NCBI RefSeq assembly: GCF_003285015.1
Contig: NZ_QMFB01000024.1
Location: forward strand, 72,294-136,293
Origin: Paenibacillus contaminans
Lineage (GTDB): Bacteria; Bacillota; Bacilli; Paenibacillales; NBRC-103111
Reading direction: 5' to 3'
Length of the DNA: 64,000 bases
Made by a program: the position numbers and the translations under genes. The first letter of the stretch is position 1. Every line of letters starts with the position of its first letter. Under the pieces are notes generated by a model. It was given only the letters and a program-made list of their open reading frames with translations, was not told the origin of the DNA and ran no database searches. Of the stretch, positions 23,674-32,814 are shown in pieces.

Positions 23674-24630
23674 TTGGAGCAAGCGCAACTCCGGCATACG
23701 CCGGCCTTGACGGTTACAAAAAGACGAAGCGCGTTCGTTAGAGCGCTCCGCAAGCATTGGCAGCTTTATTTGCTGATAGCGCCCGTGGTCGTTTATTTTC
23801 TCGTTTTTCATTATTGGCCGATGTACGGGGTGCAGATCGCCTTCAAAAATTTCATCGCGACCAAAGGCATCTGGGGAAGCCCTTGGGTAGGCTTTAAGCA
23901 CTTCGAGCGCTTCTTCGAAAGCTATTTTTTCTGGAGGCTTATCCGGAACACGCTTGGAATCAGCCTGTACGAGCTGGCCGTAGGTTTCCCCGTGCCGATT
24001 ATTTTGGCGTTGATGATCAACGAGGTGCGTCTAAAAGGATACCGGAAATTCGTGCAGACGGTGACGTACGCGCCGCACTTCTTGTCGACCGTCGTAGTCG
24101 TCGGGATGGTGATGATGTTCCTGTCGCCGAACAGCGGTCTTGTCAACACGGCCATTAAAGCGCTCGGCGGCGAGCCGATCCCGTTCATGACGCAGCCCGA
24201 ATGGTTCAAAACGATTTACGTGTTCTCCGGCGTTTGGCAGCAAATGGGCTGGAGCTCGATCATTTATTTGGCCGCGCTTGCCGGCATCGACCCGCAGCTT
24301 CACGAAGCGGCGAGGGTGGACGGAGCGTCCCGCATGCAGCGGATCTGGCATGTCAATTTGCCGGGCATTCGCCCGACGATCGTCATTTTGCTCATATTGA
24401 ATATCGGCACGCTTATGGGCGTCGGCTTCGAGAAGGTGTTCCTCATGCAGAACTCGCTGAACAACGAGAGCTCGGACGTTATCTCGACTTACGTGTACCG
24501 GAGCGGCATTTTGGGGGCGCAGTACAGCTTTTCCGCAGCGGTGGGGCTGTTCAACTCGCTCGTCAATTTCATTTTGCTGCTGACGGTCAACCGGATCGCC
24601 AAAAAAGTCAATCAAGTCAGCCTGTGGTAA
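23674..24630 (+). CDS. lplB: ABC sugar permease, LplB type
   Basis: 318 residues. TTG start at 23674 chosen because GGGAGGAATT (23660-23669) is correctly spaced; longer upstream frames have no such site. Six membrane segments, EAA loop HEAARVDGASRMQRIWHV (about 209-226) and the LplB signature FHYWPMYGVQIAFKNF near residue 45. First of a permease-permease-lipoprotein operon that is a close parallel of the set at 3.3-7 kb, but without a linked kinase/regulator. Confidence 0.93.
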   Translation: MEQAQLRHTPALTVTKRRSAFVRALRKHWQLYLLIAPVVVYFLVFHYWPMYGVQIAFKNFIATKGIWGSPWVGFKHFERFFESYFFWRLIRNTLGISLYELAVGFPVPIILALMINEVRLKGYRKFVQTVTYAPHFLSTVVVVGMVMMFLSPNSGLVNTAIKALGGEPIPFMTQPEWFKTIYVFSGVWQQMGWSSIIYLAALAGIDPQLHEAARVDGASRMQRIWHVNLPGIRPTIVILLILNIGTLMGVGFEKVFLMQNSLNNESSDVISTYVYRSGILGAQYSFSAAVGLFNSLVNFILLLTVNRIAKKVNQVSLW

Positions 24631-24641
24631 GGAGGAATTCG

Positions 24642-25526
24642 ATGGAAACCCGAAGCTTAGGGGACAAATGGTTCGATGGCGTGAATATCGCGCTTCTCGC
24701 CATAGTCTCGCTGATCGTGCTATATCCGCTCGTGTTCGTCCTGAGCGCGTCCGTCAGCAATCCGGCGCATGTTCTGAACGGGGACATGTGGCTGCTGCCC
24801 AAGGATATAACCTGGAAGGGCTACAGCAAGGTGCTGGATAACAAGGAATTGCTGAACAGCTATGGCAACACGATTTTCTATACCGCGGCGGGAACCGCGA
24901 TCAATCTGGTCATGACGGTCATGGCGGCTTACCCGCTGTCCAGGCGCGATTTCGCCGGACGCAACTTGATTATGGGATTGATGGTGTTCACGATGTTTTT
25001 CAGCGGCGGGCTCATCCCCAGCTACATGCTGGTCAAGCAGCTCGGCATGCTCAATACGTTCTGGGCGCTTATTATCCCGAGTGCGGTCTCGATCTGGAAC
25101 ATCATCATCATGCGGACGTTTTTCCAATCGAGCATTCCGAACGAAATTCAGGAGGCGGCTGCGATCGACGGCTGCTCCGATTGGCGGATTTTGTGGCGGA
25201 TCGTGCTTCCGCTATCGATACCGATTTTGGCGGTGATGGTGCTGTTCTACAGCGTCGGCCACTGGAACGCGTATTTCAACGCGCTTATTTATTTGACCGA
25301 CCGGGCCGCTTATCCGCTTCAGCTGATTTTGCGGGAAATTTTGATCCAGGGACAAATGGAGGAGATGGTCAGCATCGGCGACAGCTCGCACGCCCAGACG
25401 ATCATGGACGAAGAGCTTGTCAAATACGCTGTCGTCGTCATCGCGAATTTGCCGATTCTGGTGCTTTACCCGCTGCTGCAAAAATATTTCGTCAAAGGCG
25501 TCATGATCGGAGCTATAAAGGGCTGA
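24642..25526 (+). CDS. ytcP: ABC sugar permease, YtcP/LplC type
   Basis: 294 residues; ATG 24642 after GGAGGAATTCG, 11 bases past the previous stop. MalG-like with six segments, EAA loop QEAAAIDGCSDWRILWRIVL and the subfamily C-terminus YPLLQKYFVKGVMIGAIKG. Forms the translocation channel with the LplB-type partner. An out-of-frame extension upstream in the same reading frame (from 24201) overlaps the previous gene and is not real. Confidence 0.94.
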   Translation: METRSLGDKWFDGVNIALLAIVSLIVLYPLVFVLSASVSNPAHVLNGDMWLLPKDITWKGYSKVLDNKELLNSYGNTIFYTAAGTAINLVMTVMAAYPLSRRDFAGRNLIMGLMVFTMFFSGGLIPSYMLVKQLGMLNTFWALIIPSAVSIWNIIIMRTFFQSSIPNEIQEAAAIDGCSDWRILWRIVLPLSIPILAVMVLFYSVGHWNAYFNALIYLTDRAAYPLQLILREILIQGQMEEMVSIGDSSHAQTIMDEELVKYAVVVIANLPILVLYPLLQKYFVKGVMIGAIKG

Positions 25527-25576
25527 CACCCTATAGCATATATCGCAACAAACATACGTAGGAGGAATCGACACCA

Positions 25577-27208
25577 ATGAGATTCAAACAATGGACTGCA
25601 CTATCCGTAAGCTCCGTCATGGCGATCAGCTTGCTCGCGGCATGCGGAAATACGAAGGATTCGGATACAGCTTCTACAGGCGCTCCCGACAAAGCGCCGC
25701 AAAACGTAAATGCAAGCGGCATGCCGATCGCGAAGGAGCCGATCGAGCTGACGTTTTTTACCGGACTTGCGGCGACGAACGGCAGCAACAAGTTCGAGGA
25801 AAGGCTCGTATGGAGCGAATATGCCAAGCAAACGAACGTCAAGGTCAACTTCCAGTTCATACCTTTCGAAAGCTTGACGGAGAAGCGCAATCTTGCGCTG
25901 GCCAACGGGGATTACCCGGACGCTTTTTATTCGGCAAGGGTGCCTGCGGCGGATCTGATGAAATACGGAAGCCAGGGCGTTTTTCTCAAGCTGAACGATT
26001 ATTTGGATACGTATGCCCCGAATCTGAAGAAGCTGATGGACAAGCACCCGGACCTGCGCAAAGCGCTCACGATGCCGGACGGAAATATTTACTCGTTCCC
26101 GTCCTTCTATAGTCCGGAATTTCTCCCGATGCTGATCGGGACGCCGCTCTGGGTGAAGCAGGAATGGCTGGACAAGCTCAACATGAAGGAGCCGCAAACG
26201 ACGGAGGAGCTGTACAATTATTTGAAGGCCGTCAAATCGACCGATCTGAACGGGAACGGACAGGCGGATGAAATTCCTTACAGCGGCACGGGCATCGGAC
26301 CGCTTATGGACCAAATCATGGGAGCCTGGGGCGTCGGCACGCGCGGACTCGGGCATAAGCATGTCGATGTTGATCCGAAGACGAACGAGCTGCGTTTTTA
26401 CCGTCTGAGCGATAACTTCAAGGGCGTCCTGGAATATGTTCGCAAGCTTTATGCGGAAGGCTTGATCGACAAGGACGTGTTTACGCAGAAGGGCAATGAG
26501 CTGTACGCCAAGGGAGGCAAAGGGGTGCTCGGCTCGACGATCAACCCGAATCCGAAGACGCAGTTCAACGGCGAAGGTTACTTCGGCTTAGGCGCGTTGA
26601 AAGGGCCGAACGGCGATCAGCTGTACACGCACATCAAAGTGCCGATGGTATGGCCGGGCGCGTTCGTCATCACGGACAAAAATAAAAATCCGGAAGCGAC
26701 GATTCGTTGGATCGACAACTTTTACGGCGACGAAGGCGCGCAGTTCTACTTCATGGGCGTCGAAGGAGTCAGCTATACGAAAACGGCGGACGGCAAGCTC
26801 GAATACGTCGACGAAATCAAGAAAAATCCGGCCGGCCTGACGATGGACCAAGCGCTGACCAAGTACGTGACCTGGATGGGCGGCAGCTACCCGGGGTACG
26901 TGCAGGAGAAATATTTCAAAGGGTCGGAAACGCTGCCGGAATCGATCGAAGCGGGCAAAAAGGCGGAGCCGCACGCCATCAAGGAGCTCTGGTACAACTT
27001 CAACTTCACGGAGGAAGAGTCGGAGTTCATGAAGACCAAAGGCGGGGACATCCATACGTACATCGCGGAGATGGAAGCGAAGTTCGTTACCGGCGCGGCG
27101 TCGCTCGACGACTGGGACAAATACGTGACCACCGTCAAAAATATGGGCGTTGCCGAGTACTTGAAAGTGTATCAAGCGGCATATGACCGCTACAGCAAAA
27201 GCAAGTAA
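25577..27208 (+). CDS. lplA: Extracellular solute-binding lipoprotein, LplA type
   Basis: 543 residues with lipobox LLAAC (Cys22) after a basic n-region. Family-1 binding fold; typical motifs include NGDYPDAFYSA, DGNIYSFPSFYSPEF and VTDLNGNGQADEIPYSGT-like calcium/sugar loop (DLNGNGQADEIPYSG). Ribosome site TAGGAGGAAT at 25559-25568. Serves the two permeases just upstream. Two hairpins after the gene end the operon. Substrate unknown, probably an oligosaccharide. Confidence 0.92.
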   Translation: MRFKQWTALSVSSVMAISLLAACGNTKDSDTASTGAPDKAPQNVNASGMPIAKEPIELTFFTGLAATNGSNKFEERLVWSEYAKQTNVKVNFQFIPFESLTEKRNLALANGDYPDAFYSARVPAADLMKYGSQGVFLKLNDYLDTYAPNLKKLMDKHPDLRKALTMPDGNIYSFPSFYSPEFLPMLIGTPLWVKQEWLDKLNMKEPQTTEELYNYLKAVKSTDLNGNGQADEIPYSGTGIGPLMDQIMGAWGVGTRGLGHKHVDVDPKTNELRFYRLSDNFKGVLEYVRKLYAEGLIDKDVFTQKGNELYAKGGKGVLGSTINPNPKTQFNGEGYFGLGALKGPNGDQLYTHIKVPMVWPGAFVITDKNKNPEATIRWIDNFYGDEGAQFYFMGVEGVSYTKTADGKLEYVDEIKKNPAGLTMDQALTKYVTWMGGSYPGYVQEKYFKGSETLPESIEAGKKAEPHAIKELWYNFNFTEEESEFMKTKGGDIHTYIAEMEAKFVTGAASLDDWDKYVTTVKNMGVAEYLKVYQAAYDRYSKSK

Positions 27209-27257
27209 GAGCCGCAATAGTTGCTCGACTTCAAGATGATTGGGAATAACCGAAAAA

Positions 27258-27329
27258 AAGGGGGGCTGTTCTTTAGCCTCCCATCCATAGGGTGTTTTTG
27301 GACCTCTGCTTGCAAAAGAGGTCCTTTTT
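27258..27329 (+). terminator. Tandem terminators of second importer operon
   Basis: First a GGGGGGCT/AGCCTCCC stem (27261-27282), then a strong stem GGACCTCT (27300-27307) with AGAGGTCC (27317-27324) followed by TTTTT. Confidence 0.8.
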
Positions 27330-27387
27330 GGTCGTTTCAGCCTTAATTTTTCTTCGATATAATAGCTCACAAACGGGTGGCCGCTCG

Positions 27388-28251
27388 TCAAGTTTTCCGG
27401 TACCGGCTCGGCGAGACGCCCGTCCGATTTACAAAGGCTTCATAAAAGCTCTTCAATGTCGAATAACCGACTTCTTCGCCGATTCGCTGAATCGACCAGT
27501 TTTTATGACGCAATAGGTCCTTGGCTACTTCGATGCGGGTGTCCAGAAGCTTCTGCTTGAAGGTGGTATTGTAATATTTTTTCAGTATCCGATTCGTCTG
27601 CTTGACGCTCAGATTCAACTGCGAAGCGAGGCCGTCGAGCGTAATATGATGCTTGTATCCATTGAAGTAAATGTCGATGATGCGCGTTCGCAAGTCGTCA
27701 ACCGGCTTATTGGGTAGTTCGTTCCGGGTTTCGGTATTTGGACGGATGGAGCGGACAAGACGAACAAGCATCTGAGTAAACAGGCTTTGAATATACGTAT
27801 ATCTTCCAGAGGAAGGGATTTCCAGTTCGCTGCGAATCGATTCGAAAAAGCGAGATATGCCCCCGTCGTCATTGAACTGGACGTAGCGGATATCGGACAG
27901 AACCTGAAAAATCTCGTCGCTTTCGATCCGGGAGGAGTAGCGGTCTTCGACCTTCGCATGGCTGAACATGAACTGCGTGTTGAACCGTGTGGTAGGGCTG
28001 CTTGGGTTATCCTGAATTTGATGGTAAACTCCGGGGCCTATCAGATGAACCGAACAAGGCTCAATCTGGAAAGACTGATGCTCCACGATCATCGTGCCCG
28101 ACCCTGAAATGAAGTAATGCAATTCAAAAGCGAAATGGTTGTGCTTGTCCAACCGCTTGTCCACGGATACCGGCTCGAGCACCGAATCAAGCAGCAAATC
28201 AAACAATAAATATCCGATGCCGACTTTAATGTTCAGATGTTCATACCCCAT
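27388..28251 (-). CDS. AraC-family transcriptional regulator with cupin-like sensor
   Basis: 287 residues from ATG 28251, chosen because GGAGTGAT precedes it; the frame is open further upstream (ATG 28272 is the other candidate) but would run into the divergent gene. N-terminal cupin-like sugar-binding domain (HNHFAFELHYFISGSGTMIV) and C-terminal double HTH (LDGLASQLNLSVKQTNRILKK ... IGEEVGYSTLKSFYEAF ... GVSPSRYRK). Divergent from the LamG-propeller/HIT/ABC operon, so it is very likely that operon's substrate-responsive regulator. Confidence 0.85.
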   Translation of the reverse strand: MGYEHLNIKVGIGYLLFDLLLDSVLEPVSVDKRLDKHNHFAFELHYFISGSGTMIVEHQSFQIEPCSVHLIGPGVYHQIQDNPSSPTTRFNTQFMFSHAKVEDRYSSRIESDEIFQVLSDIRYVQFNDDGGISRFFESIRSELEIPSSGRYTYIQSLFTQMLVRLVRSIRPNTETRNELPNKPVDDLRTRIIDIYFNGYKHHITLDGLASQLNLSVKQTNRILKKYYNTTFKQKLLDTRIEVAKDLLRHKNWSIQRIGEEVGYSTLKSFYEAFVNRTGVSPSRYRKT

Positions 28252-28431
28252 ATGAGGATCACTCCATTCCATGATGTCTTCATAGTACACCAATGGGAAG
28301 GGGGGCGGAAGCCGCTCGGACAAGAAAGCAGGACTACGCTCCAAGCTCGGCTGCCGACGCCGTTCTCCCTTGACCGTGCAGCGGCTAGTATATCCGCAAT
28401 ACCATTTACGATTTGGAAAGGAAGATGAAAG

Positions 28432-30024
28432 TTGAGTATCCATACTGGAAGAGAACCAATCGGTTATTGGCCTATGATAGAAAATGGCGAAGATGCCAGT
28501 AAGTATGGCCGTCACGGGAAGGCGGAAAATATTAAGTTTAATGAAAGCGCTGTCTTTGACGGCCGGCAATCGTTTATTGAGCTTCCGGCGCTTCAGGAAA
28601 CGGATGGTTCCCGCCCGTTCAGTCTATCGCTGGAATTCAAAATTAATGATGCGGACGGGTTCCTTCCGGGCGGTCTTGTCAGCCGCTATTCGAGGGATAC
28701 GATGAGCGGATGGCATCTTTCCGTGCTTACGCAAACGGGAGTGACTTCAACACAGTCCAATTGGCGGAATCTTCAATTCGGCTGGAGCAACCAAACGCCG
28801 AAGCATACGTGGAAGGATTGGGGAAGCCCGGGCAACGGCAGACTGGTTTGTACGTTATGCGTATACAATGAATCTCTGTATGCAGGCATTTTCGATGACG
28901 AGAAGGATCGTCTCGGTCATGTATACCGGCTTGATCAAGAAGCGGGTGAATGGACGGATTGCGGGCACCCGGATCAAAGCAACTCCGTCTGGTCGCTAGT
29001 TGAATGGAAGGGCAGGCTGTACGCGGGTACGATGCGTTACAAGGCGGCGGGATCCCTGCTTCCGGAGTCTCCGAATCAGGAGCCTGGCGGCAAGATTTAT
29101 CGGTATGAGGGCGGGCGGGAGTGGTCGTTTTTCGCTGAACTGCCGGTTCCGGATTCGGACAGCGTAGGGTCTCTAACCGTCTATCAGGACCGATTGATTG
29201 CCATGTCTTATTATCCTCATGGGGTATTTGCCTATGACGAGGAGGGAGCGTGCCAAGCGCTCGGCGCTCCGGGGGCCGATCTGAGAACGATGACCGTGAG
29301 CGTTCACCAGGGTTATCTATACATCGGCTGCAATCAAAGCGGAGGGGTGTATCGCAGAACCTTGAATACGCCGTGGGAATATTGCGGGACAGCGCCTAAG
29401 GTTGACCAGGTTTATTGCTTCTCGACGTTTCATAACGAGCTGCTGATGGGCGTTTGGCATGAAGGGCGCATGCTGCGTTACGAAGGCGGAACGGAGTGGA
29501 GCGATTACGGCCTGATGGGCTCGGAAATGGAGGTTATGGGGATTTCCGTGCTGAACGGAAAGCTTTATGGAGGCACTTTGCCAAGCGGGCAAGTGTATGG
29601 CTTCAAAGGAGATCGTCAATGGGAGCTGCTTGCCGAGCTGGAGCCTCCGCATCCCGATATTAAATACCGCAGGGTGTGGTCGATGGCCGTTTTCAATGGA
29701 GGGCTGTACGCAGGCACGCTGCCGAGCGGAAAAGTATGGAGTCTGTACAACGATCCTCTCGCCACGTTTGATCATTCCTTGTCCGACGGATGGCATCAAG
29801 CAGCCATTTCGTACGATGGCAAGAAATTATCTTTATATCTCGACGACGAGCCGGTTTCTTCCGTCGACGTATCCAATGAGTGCGACTTCATTCCGAATAC
29901 CGTGCCGATGGTAATCGGCTCCGGACCGCAAAGCGTATTTTCGGGGCAAATCCGGAATGTCAGGCTGTTTGATGCAGCGCTGGAAGGCGAAGAAAATTCA
30001 AGCAAGGGAGCCGGCGGCAAATGA
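28432..30024 (+). CDS. Beta-propeller inserted in a LamG-like domain (cytoplasmic)
   Basis: 530 residues, TTG start after GGAAAGGAAG. Residues 8-115 look like the first half of a LamG/concanavalin-like domain (IGYWPM ... AVFDGRQSFIELP ... FSLSLEFKI). Residues about 125-445 hold six or seven Kelch-like blades (LYAGIFDDEKDRLGHVYRL, LYAGTMRYK, LYIGCNQSGGVYR, LYGGTLPSGQVYGF, LYAGTLPSGKVW). Residues 450-520 then resume the LamG fold (SDGWHQAAISYDGKKLSLYL ... IRNVRLFDAAL). There is no signal peptide, so it should be cytoplasmic although both folds usually bind glycans outside. Overlaps the HIT gene by four bases. Function unknown; I infer recognition of the imported glycan or its derivative. Confidence 0.75.
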   Translation: MSIHTGREPIGYWPMIENGEDASKYGRHGKAENIKFNESAVFDGRQSFIELPALQETDGSRPFSLSLEFKINDADGFLPGGLVSRYSRDTMSGWHLSVLTQTGVTSTQSNWRNLQFGWSNQTPKHTWKDWGSPGNGRLVCTLCVYNESLYAGIFDDEKDRLGHVYRLDQEAGEWTDCGHPDQSNSVWSLVEWKGRLYAGTMRYKAAGSLLPESPNQEPGGKIYRYEGGREWSFFAELPVPDSDSVGSLTVYQDRLIAMSYYPHGVFAYDEEGACQALGAPGADLRTMTVSVHQGYLYIGCNQSGGVYRRTLNTPWEYCGTAPKVDQVYCFSTFHNELLMGVWHEGRMLRYEGGTEWSDYGLMGSEMEVMGISVLNGKLYGGTLPSGQVYGFKGDRQWELLAELEPPHPDIKYRRVWSMAVFNGGLYAGTLPSGKVWSLYNDPLATFDHSLSDGWHQAAISYDGKKLSLYLDDEPVSSVDVSNECDFIPNTVPMVIGSGPQSVFSGQIRNVRLFDAALEGEENSSKGAGGK

Positions 30025-30443
30025 ACCCAAACAATTGCTTTTACTGCACGGAAGAGTATAAGGATTACATGAAAGAAGTGGCGATTCTAGCGCATTCCCG
30101 AGTATATCTCAATAATGAGCAGGAATATCCGGGTCGCTGTTATGTCGTTCTGGACATCCACAAGACGGAGCTGTTCCAACTGGATGACGAGAAACTGGCC
30201 GGGTATATGAAGGATGTTGCCAAAGTAGCCCAAGCGATACAGCATGTCTTCTCGCCCGATAAGATTAATTATGCGGTATATGGGGATATTGACTCTCATA
30301 TTCACTTCCATCTTGTACCTAAGACACGCGCGGGAAAAATGTGGGGATGGCCTTTCGAGTTGACCGGAGAAGAAGGGAAGAAAAAATTTTTAACGGAAGA
30401 ACAATATCAATCGATCATTGACAAACTTAAGGCGCATTTGTAA
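30021..30443 (+). CDS. HIT-family protein
   Basis: 140 residues, translationally coupled (ATGA overlap) to the LamG-propeller gene. Histidine triad SHIHFHLVPK (about 92-101) is the catalytic HxHxHxx motif; an N-terminal CFYC pair suggests a bound metal, as in several HIT enzymes. HIT proteins hydrolyse or transfer nucleotidyl groups (AMP-amines, dinucleoside polyphosphates, or nucleotide-sugar phosphorylase chemistry in GalT relatives). Placement inside a sugar-importer operon suggests action on a nucleotide-activated or phosphate-linked product of the imported compound (inference only). Confidence 0.9.
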   Translation: MNPNNCFYCTEEYKDYMKEVAILAHSRVYLNNEQEYPGRCYVVLDIHKTELFQLDDEKLAGYMKDVAKVAQAIQHVFSPDKINYAVYGDIDSHIHFHLVPKTRAGKMWGWPFELTGEEGKKKFLTEEQYQSIIDKLKAHL

Positions 30444-30470
30444 ACAGCAAGCTAAAGGGGTGCATATAGA

Positions 30471-31829
30471 ATGAGAACGTTTAGGGCAGGGATGTATGCA
30501 ATCATAGCGGTTGTCGGATTGATCGTATTCGTTCTGGCAGGCTGTTCGAAGGACGCTTCCAATTCTCCGGCGAACACAAACGGAAGCCAGAGCGGCTCCG
30601 ACACGAAGTCGAAGATTAAGCTGAAGCTCGTAGGACAAGGGTATTCCAACTTGACGAAAATTCCAGGCTTTGAGGATCGTACCGCAAATGTAGGAGACTA
30701 TCTCCGGCTGATCGCAGACGAGTACACGAAACTGAATCCGCATGTCACCTTCGATGTGCTGTCGCTTAATGCGGCGGACGGAACGACGCAGCAGTTGGAT
30801 GTGGAAATAGCAAGCGGCAAGCTGCCTAACGTATTGTTCGATTCGGAGGGCAGATCGGCCAAGTACCGCGGGATGGGATTAACGGCAGCGCTGGACGGCT
30901 ATTTGTCTGCGGACGAACGTTCGGATTTCATTGCCGGTTCGCTCCCTGAGCGGGATTTGTGGCGGATACCCGTTTACACGACGCCTAAAGTGATGGCGAT
31001 CAATAAGACACTGTTCGAGAAGGCGGGCTTGGTCAATCTGCTTCCCGATCCGAGCGTTCGCAAATGGACGACGGATGAATATGTAAAAGCATTAAAGGCG
31101 ATAAACTCGCCTCCTAATGTGTATTCCACGATTCTGTTTGCCAAAACGCAAAGCGCCGCCGAATCGATTATGGGCTACTTATGGCCGTTCGGCGCGCAAA
31201 TGTTTAACAGCCCGGATTTCAGTAAAGCGGCCTTGAATAGTCCTGAGGGCGTGAAAGGGACTCAATTTATTTTAAGTCTTCTCGATCAAGGTTTGGCGGT
31301 GCCTGCCCCCGCCGCGTTAACCGATGATGACATGTGGGCGCTGTTCGAGAAGCAGCAGCTGGCGATTGCGCCGGAGGTGCCTGTTTTTGAATCGATGGGC
31401 AAGGAGAAAGGGTTTGAGGTTTATTACGTTGCCTATCCCGCCCCTGCGGACAAGAAAAGCTCCCCGATGGGCGTGTTTACCGATAATCTGATCGTATTCG
31501 AGAACAAAGACCCGAAAGTCGTCGAGGAATCCGCCAAGTTTGCCAAATACGTTTCCGAGCAGTGGGGACCTATTCTCGCAGCCGCTCGCAATTCCTTCCC
31601 TCTAAGAAAGAGCCAGATGGATAAAATGAATCTTTCCGCCGAGCAGCAAGCCGTTTACAAGCTGATGAGCCAGGAAGGCATTATGAATATCGGCCAGGGA
31701 CTAAGCCAGTATGCCGACATTAGAGAGCTCTACAAAAATATGAATCAAGCGTTATTTACCAAGCATCAAACGCCGGAAGAAGCATTGAAATGGTTTGAAG
31801 CCGAGGTTAACAAAATATTAACAAGGTAA
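30471..31829 (+). CDS. Extracellular solute-binding lipoprotein (family 1)
   Basis: 452 residues with lipobox VLAGC (Cys25). MalE-like family-1 fold, shorter than LplA types (about 450 residues), matching the UgpA/UgpE-like permeases downstream rather than LplB/YtcP. Ribosome site AAAGGGG at 30455-30461. A perfect 13-bp intercistronic stem follows and probably lets the binding protein accumulate above the permeases. Substrate unknown; probably oligosaccharide or glycoside. Confidence 0.9.
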   Translation: MRTFRAGMYAIIAVVGLIVFVLAGCSKDASNSPANTNGSQSGSDTKSKIKLKLVGQGYSNLTKIPGFEDRTANVGDYLRLIADEYTKLNPHVTFDVLSLNAADGTTQQLDVEIASGKLPNVLFDSEGRSAKYRGMGLTAALDGYLSADERSDFIAGSLPERDLWRIPVYTTPKVMAINKTLFEKAGLVNLLPDPSVRKWTTDEYVKALKAINSPPNVYSTILFAKTQSAAESIMGYLWPFGAQMFNSPDFSKAALNSPEGVKGTQFILSLLDQGLAVPAPAALTDDDMWALFEKQQLAIAPEVPVFESMGKEKGFEVYYVAYPAPADKKSSPMGVFTDNLIVFENKDPKVVEESAKFAKYVSEQWGPILAAARNSFPLRKSQMDKMNLSAEQQAVYKLMSQEGIMNIGQGLSQYADIRELYKNMNQALFTKHQTPEEALKWFEAEVNKILTR

Positions 31830-31842
31830 AGAACTCCGTTCA

Positions 31843-31885
31843 GCGATTGTCCCTGGCATTCCATTCGAGCAACAGGGACAATCGC
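31843..31885 (+). other. Intercistronic stem-loop after binding-protein gene
   Basis: GCGATTGTCCCTG (31843-31855) and CAGGGACAATCGC (31873-31885) pair perfectly over 13 bp with a 17-base loop and no T run. Such stems after binding-protein genes stabilise the upstream mRNA and reduce read-through. Confidence 0.65.
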
Positions 31886-31920
31886 GCTTAGCAAGGAACT
31901 GTCCTCCAGGAGGGAATGCA

Positions 31921-32814
31921 ATGGCGTATCTGGTCAGATTCGTTCGGATCATGGTAAAGGAGCGGTGGGCATATTATTTCATTTTGCCGGGATATGTGAT
32001 CTTCCTTATCTTCAATTTCATACCGATGATCCGGACGTTCGTAATTAGCTTCTATGACTATAATTTGGTGAAGCAGACTTTTGTAGGATTTCGTAATTAT
32101 ACAGATCTGTTTGCGGATTCGGTCTTTCGCGCCAGCGTTATGAATTCCATTAAATTCGCCTTGATTATTACCCCGACCAGCACAGCGGTATCCTTATTGA
32201 TTGCAGTAACCATCTTTCCCATGCGCAACTGGATGCAATCGATATTCAGAGGCGCCTTCTTCCTCCCGAATGTTGTAGGCGGAGTTATCGTTTCCGCTAT
32301 TTGGCTCTGGATTTACCACCCGGTATACGGGATTCTCAATTATTTGCTTTCCCTTTTCGGGGCGGAGCCGGTTTATTGGCTGGCCAATGTATCGACTGCT
32401 CTCAATTCCGCCAGCTTTGTCGTATTAACATGGACGTGCGGAACGTTAATCATTATATTTGTGGCAGCACTCGGGACCATTTCGCCAACTCTATATGAGG
32501 CTGCGAAAATTGACGGCGCGTCGCCGGTACGGATTTTCTTCCGGATTACATTGCCGATGTTAAAGTCCATTACCGCCTTCGTTGTCATCACGCAGCTCAT
32601 ATTCAGCTTTCAGATCTGGGAAGTGGTGTATCTTCTGACTGACGGCGGTCCCTTTAACAGTACGACGACGCTCGTTTTCGATATGTACAAAAGAGCTTTT
32701 GTCCGCGGGGACTACGGCGGCGCTTCTGCAGAAGGGATGATTCTTGTTCTGATCATATCCGTGTTTGCTCTGCTTTCATGGTATTTGTTTTCGGAGAGAG
32801 GAGAGCGGGCATGA
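31921..32814 (+). CDS. ABC sugar permease, MalF/UgpA type
   Basis: 297 residues, six membrane segments, EAA loop YEAAKIDGASPVRIFFRITL (about 195-214) and the family N-terminus YYFILPGYVIFLIFNFIPMI. Ribosome site CCAGGAGGGAA. Overlaps the next permease by four bases (ATGA). With it forms the channel for the binding protein encoded upstream; ATPase not linked. Confidence 0.94.
   Translation: MAYLVRFVRIMVKERWAYYFILPGYVIFLIFNFIPMIRTFVISFYDYNLVKQTFVGFRNYTDLFADSVFRASVMNSIKFALIITPTSTAVSLLIAVTIFPMRNWMQSIFRGAFFLPNVVGGVIVSAIWLWIYHPVYGILNYLLSLFGAEPVYWLANVSTALNSASFVVLTWTCGTLIIIFVAALGTISPTLYEAAKIDGASPVRIFFRITLPMLKSITAFVVITQLIFSFQIWEVVYLLTDGGPFNSTTTLVFDMYKRAFVRGDYGGASAEGMILVLIISVFALLSWYLFSERGERA

Noticed and set aside
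24201..24641. Long open frame upstream of the second YtcP-type permease
   Set aside because: It overlaps the LplB-type gene in another frame, is rich in atypical residues, and a proper ribosome site precedes ATG 24642.
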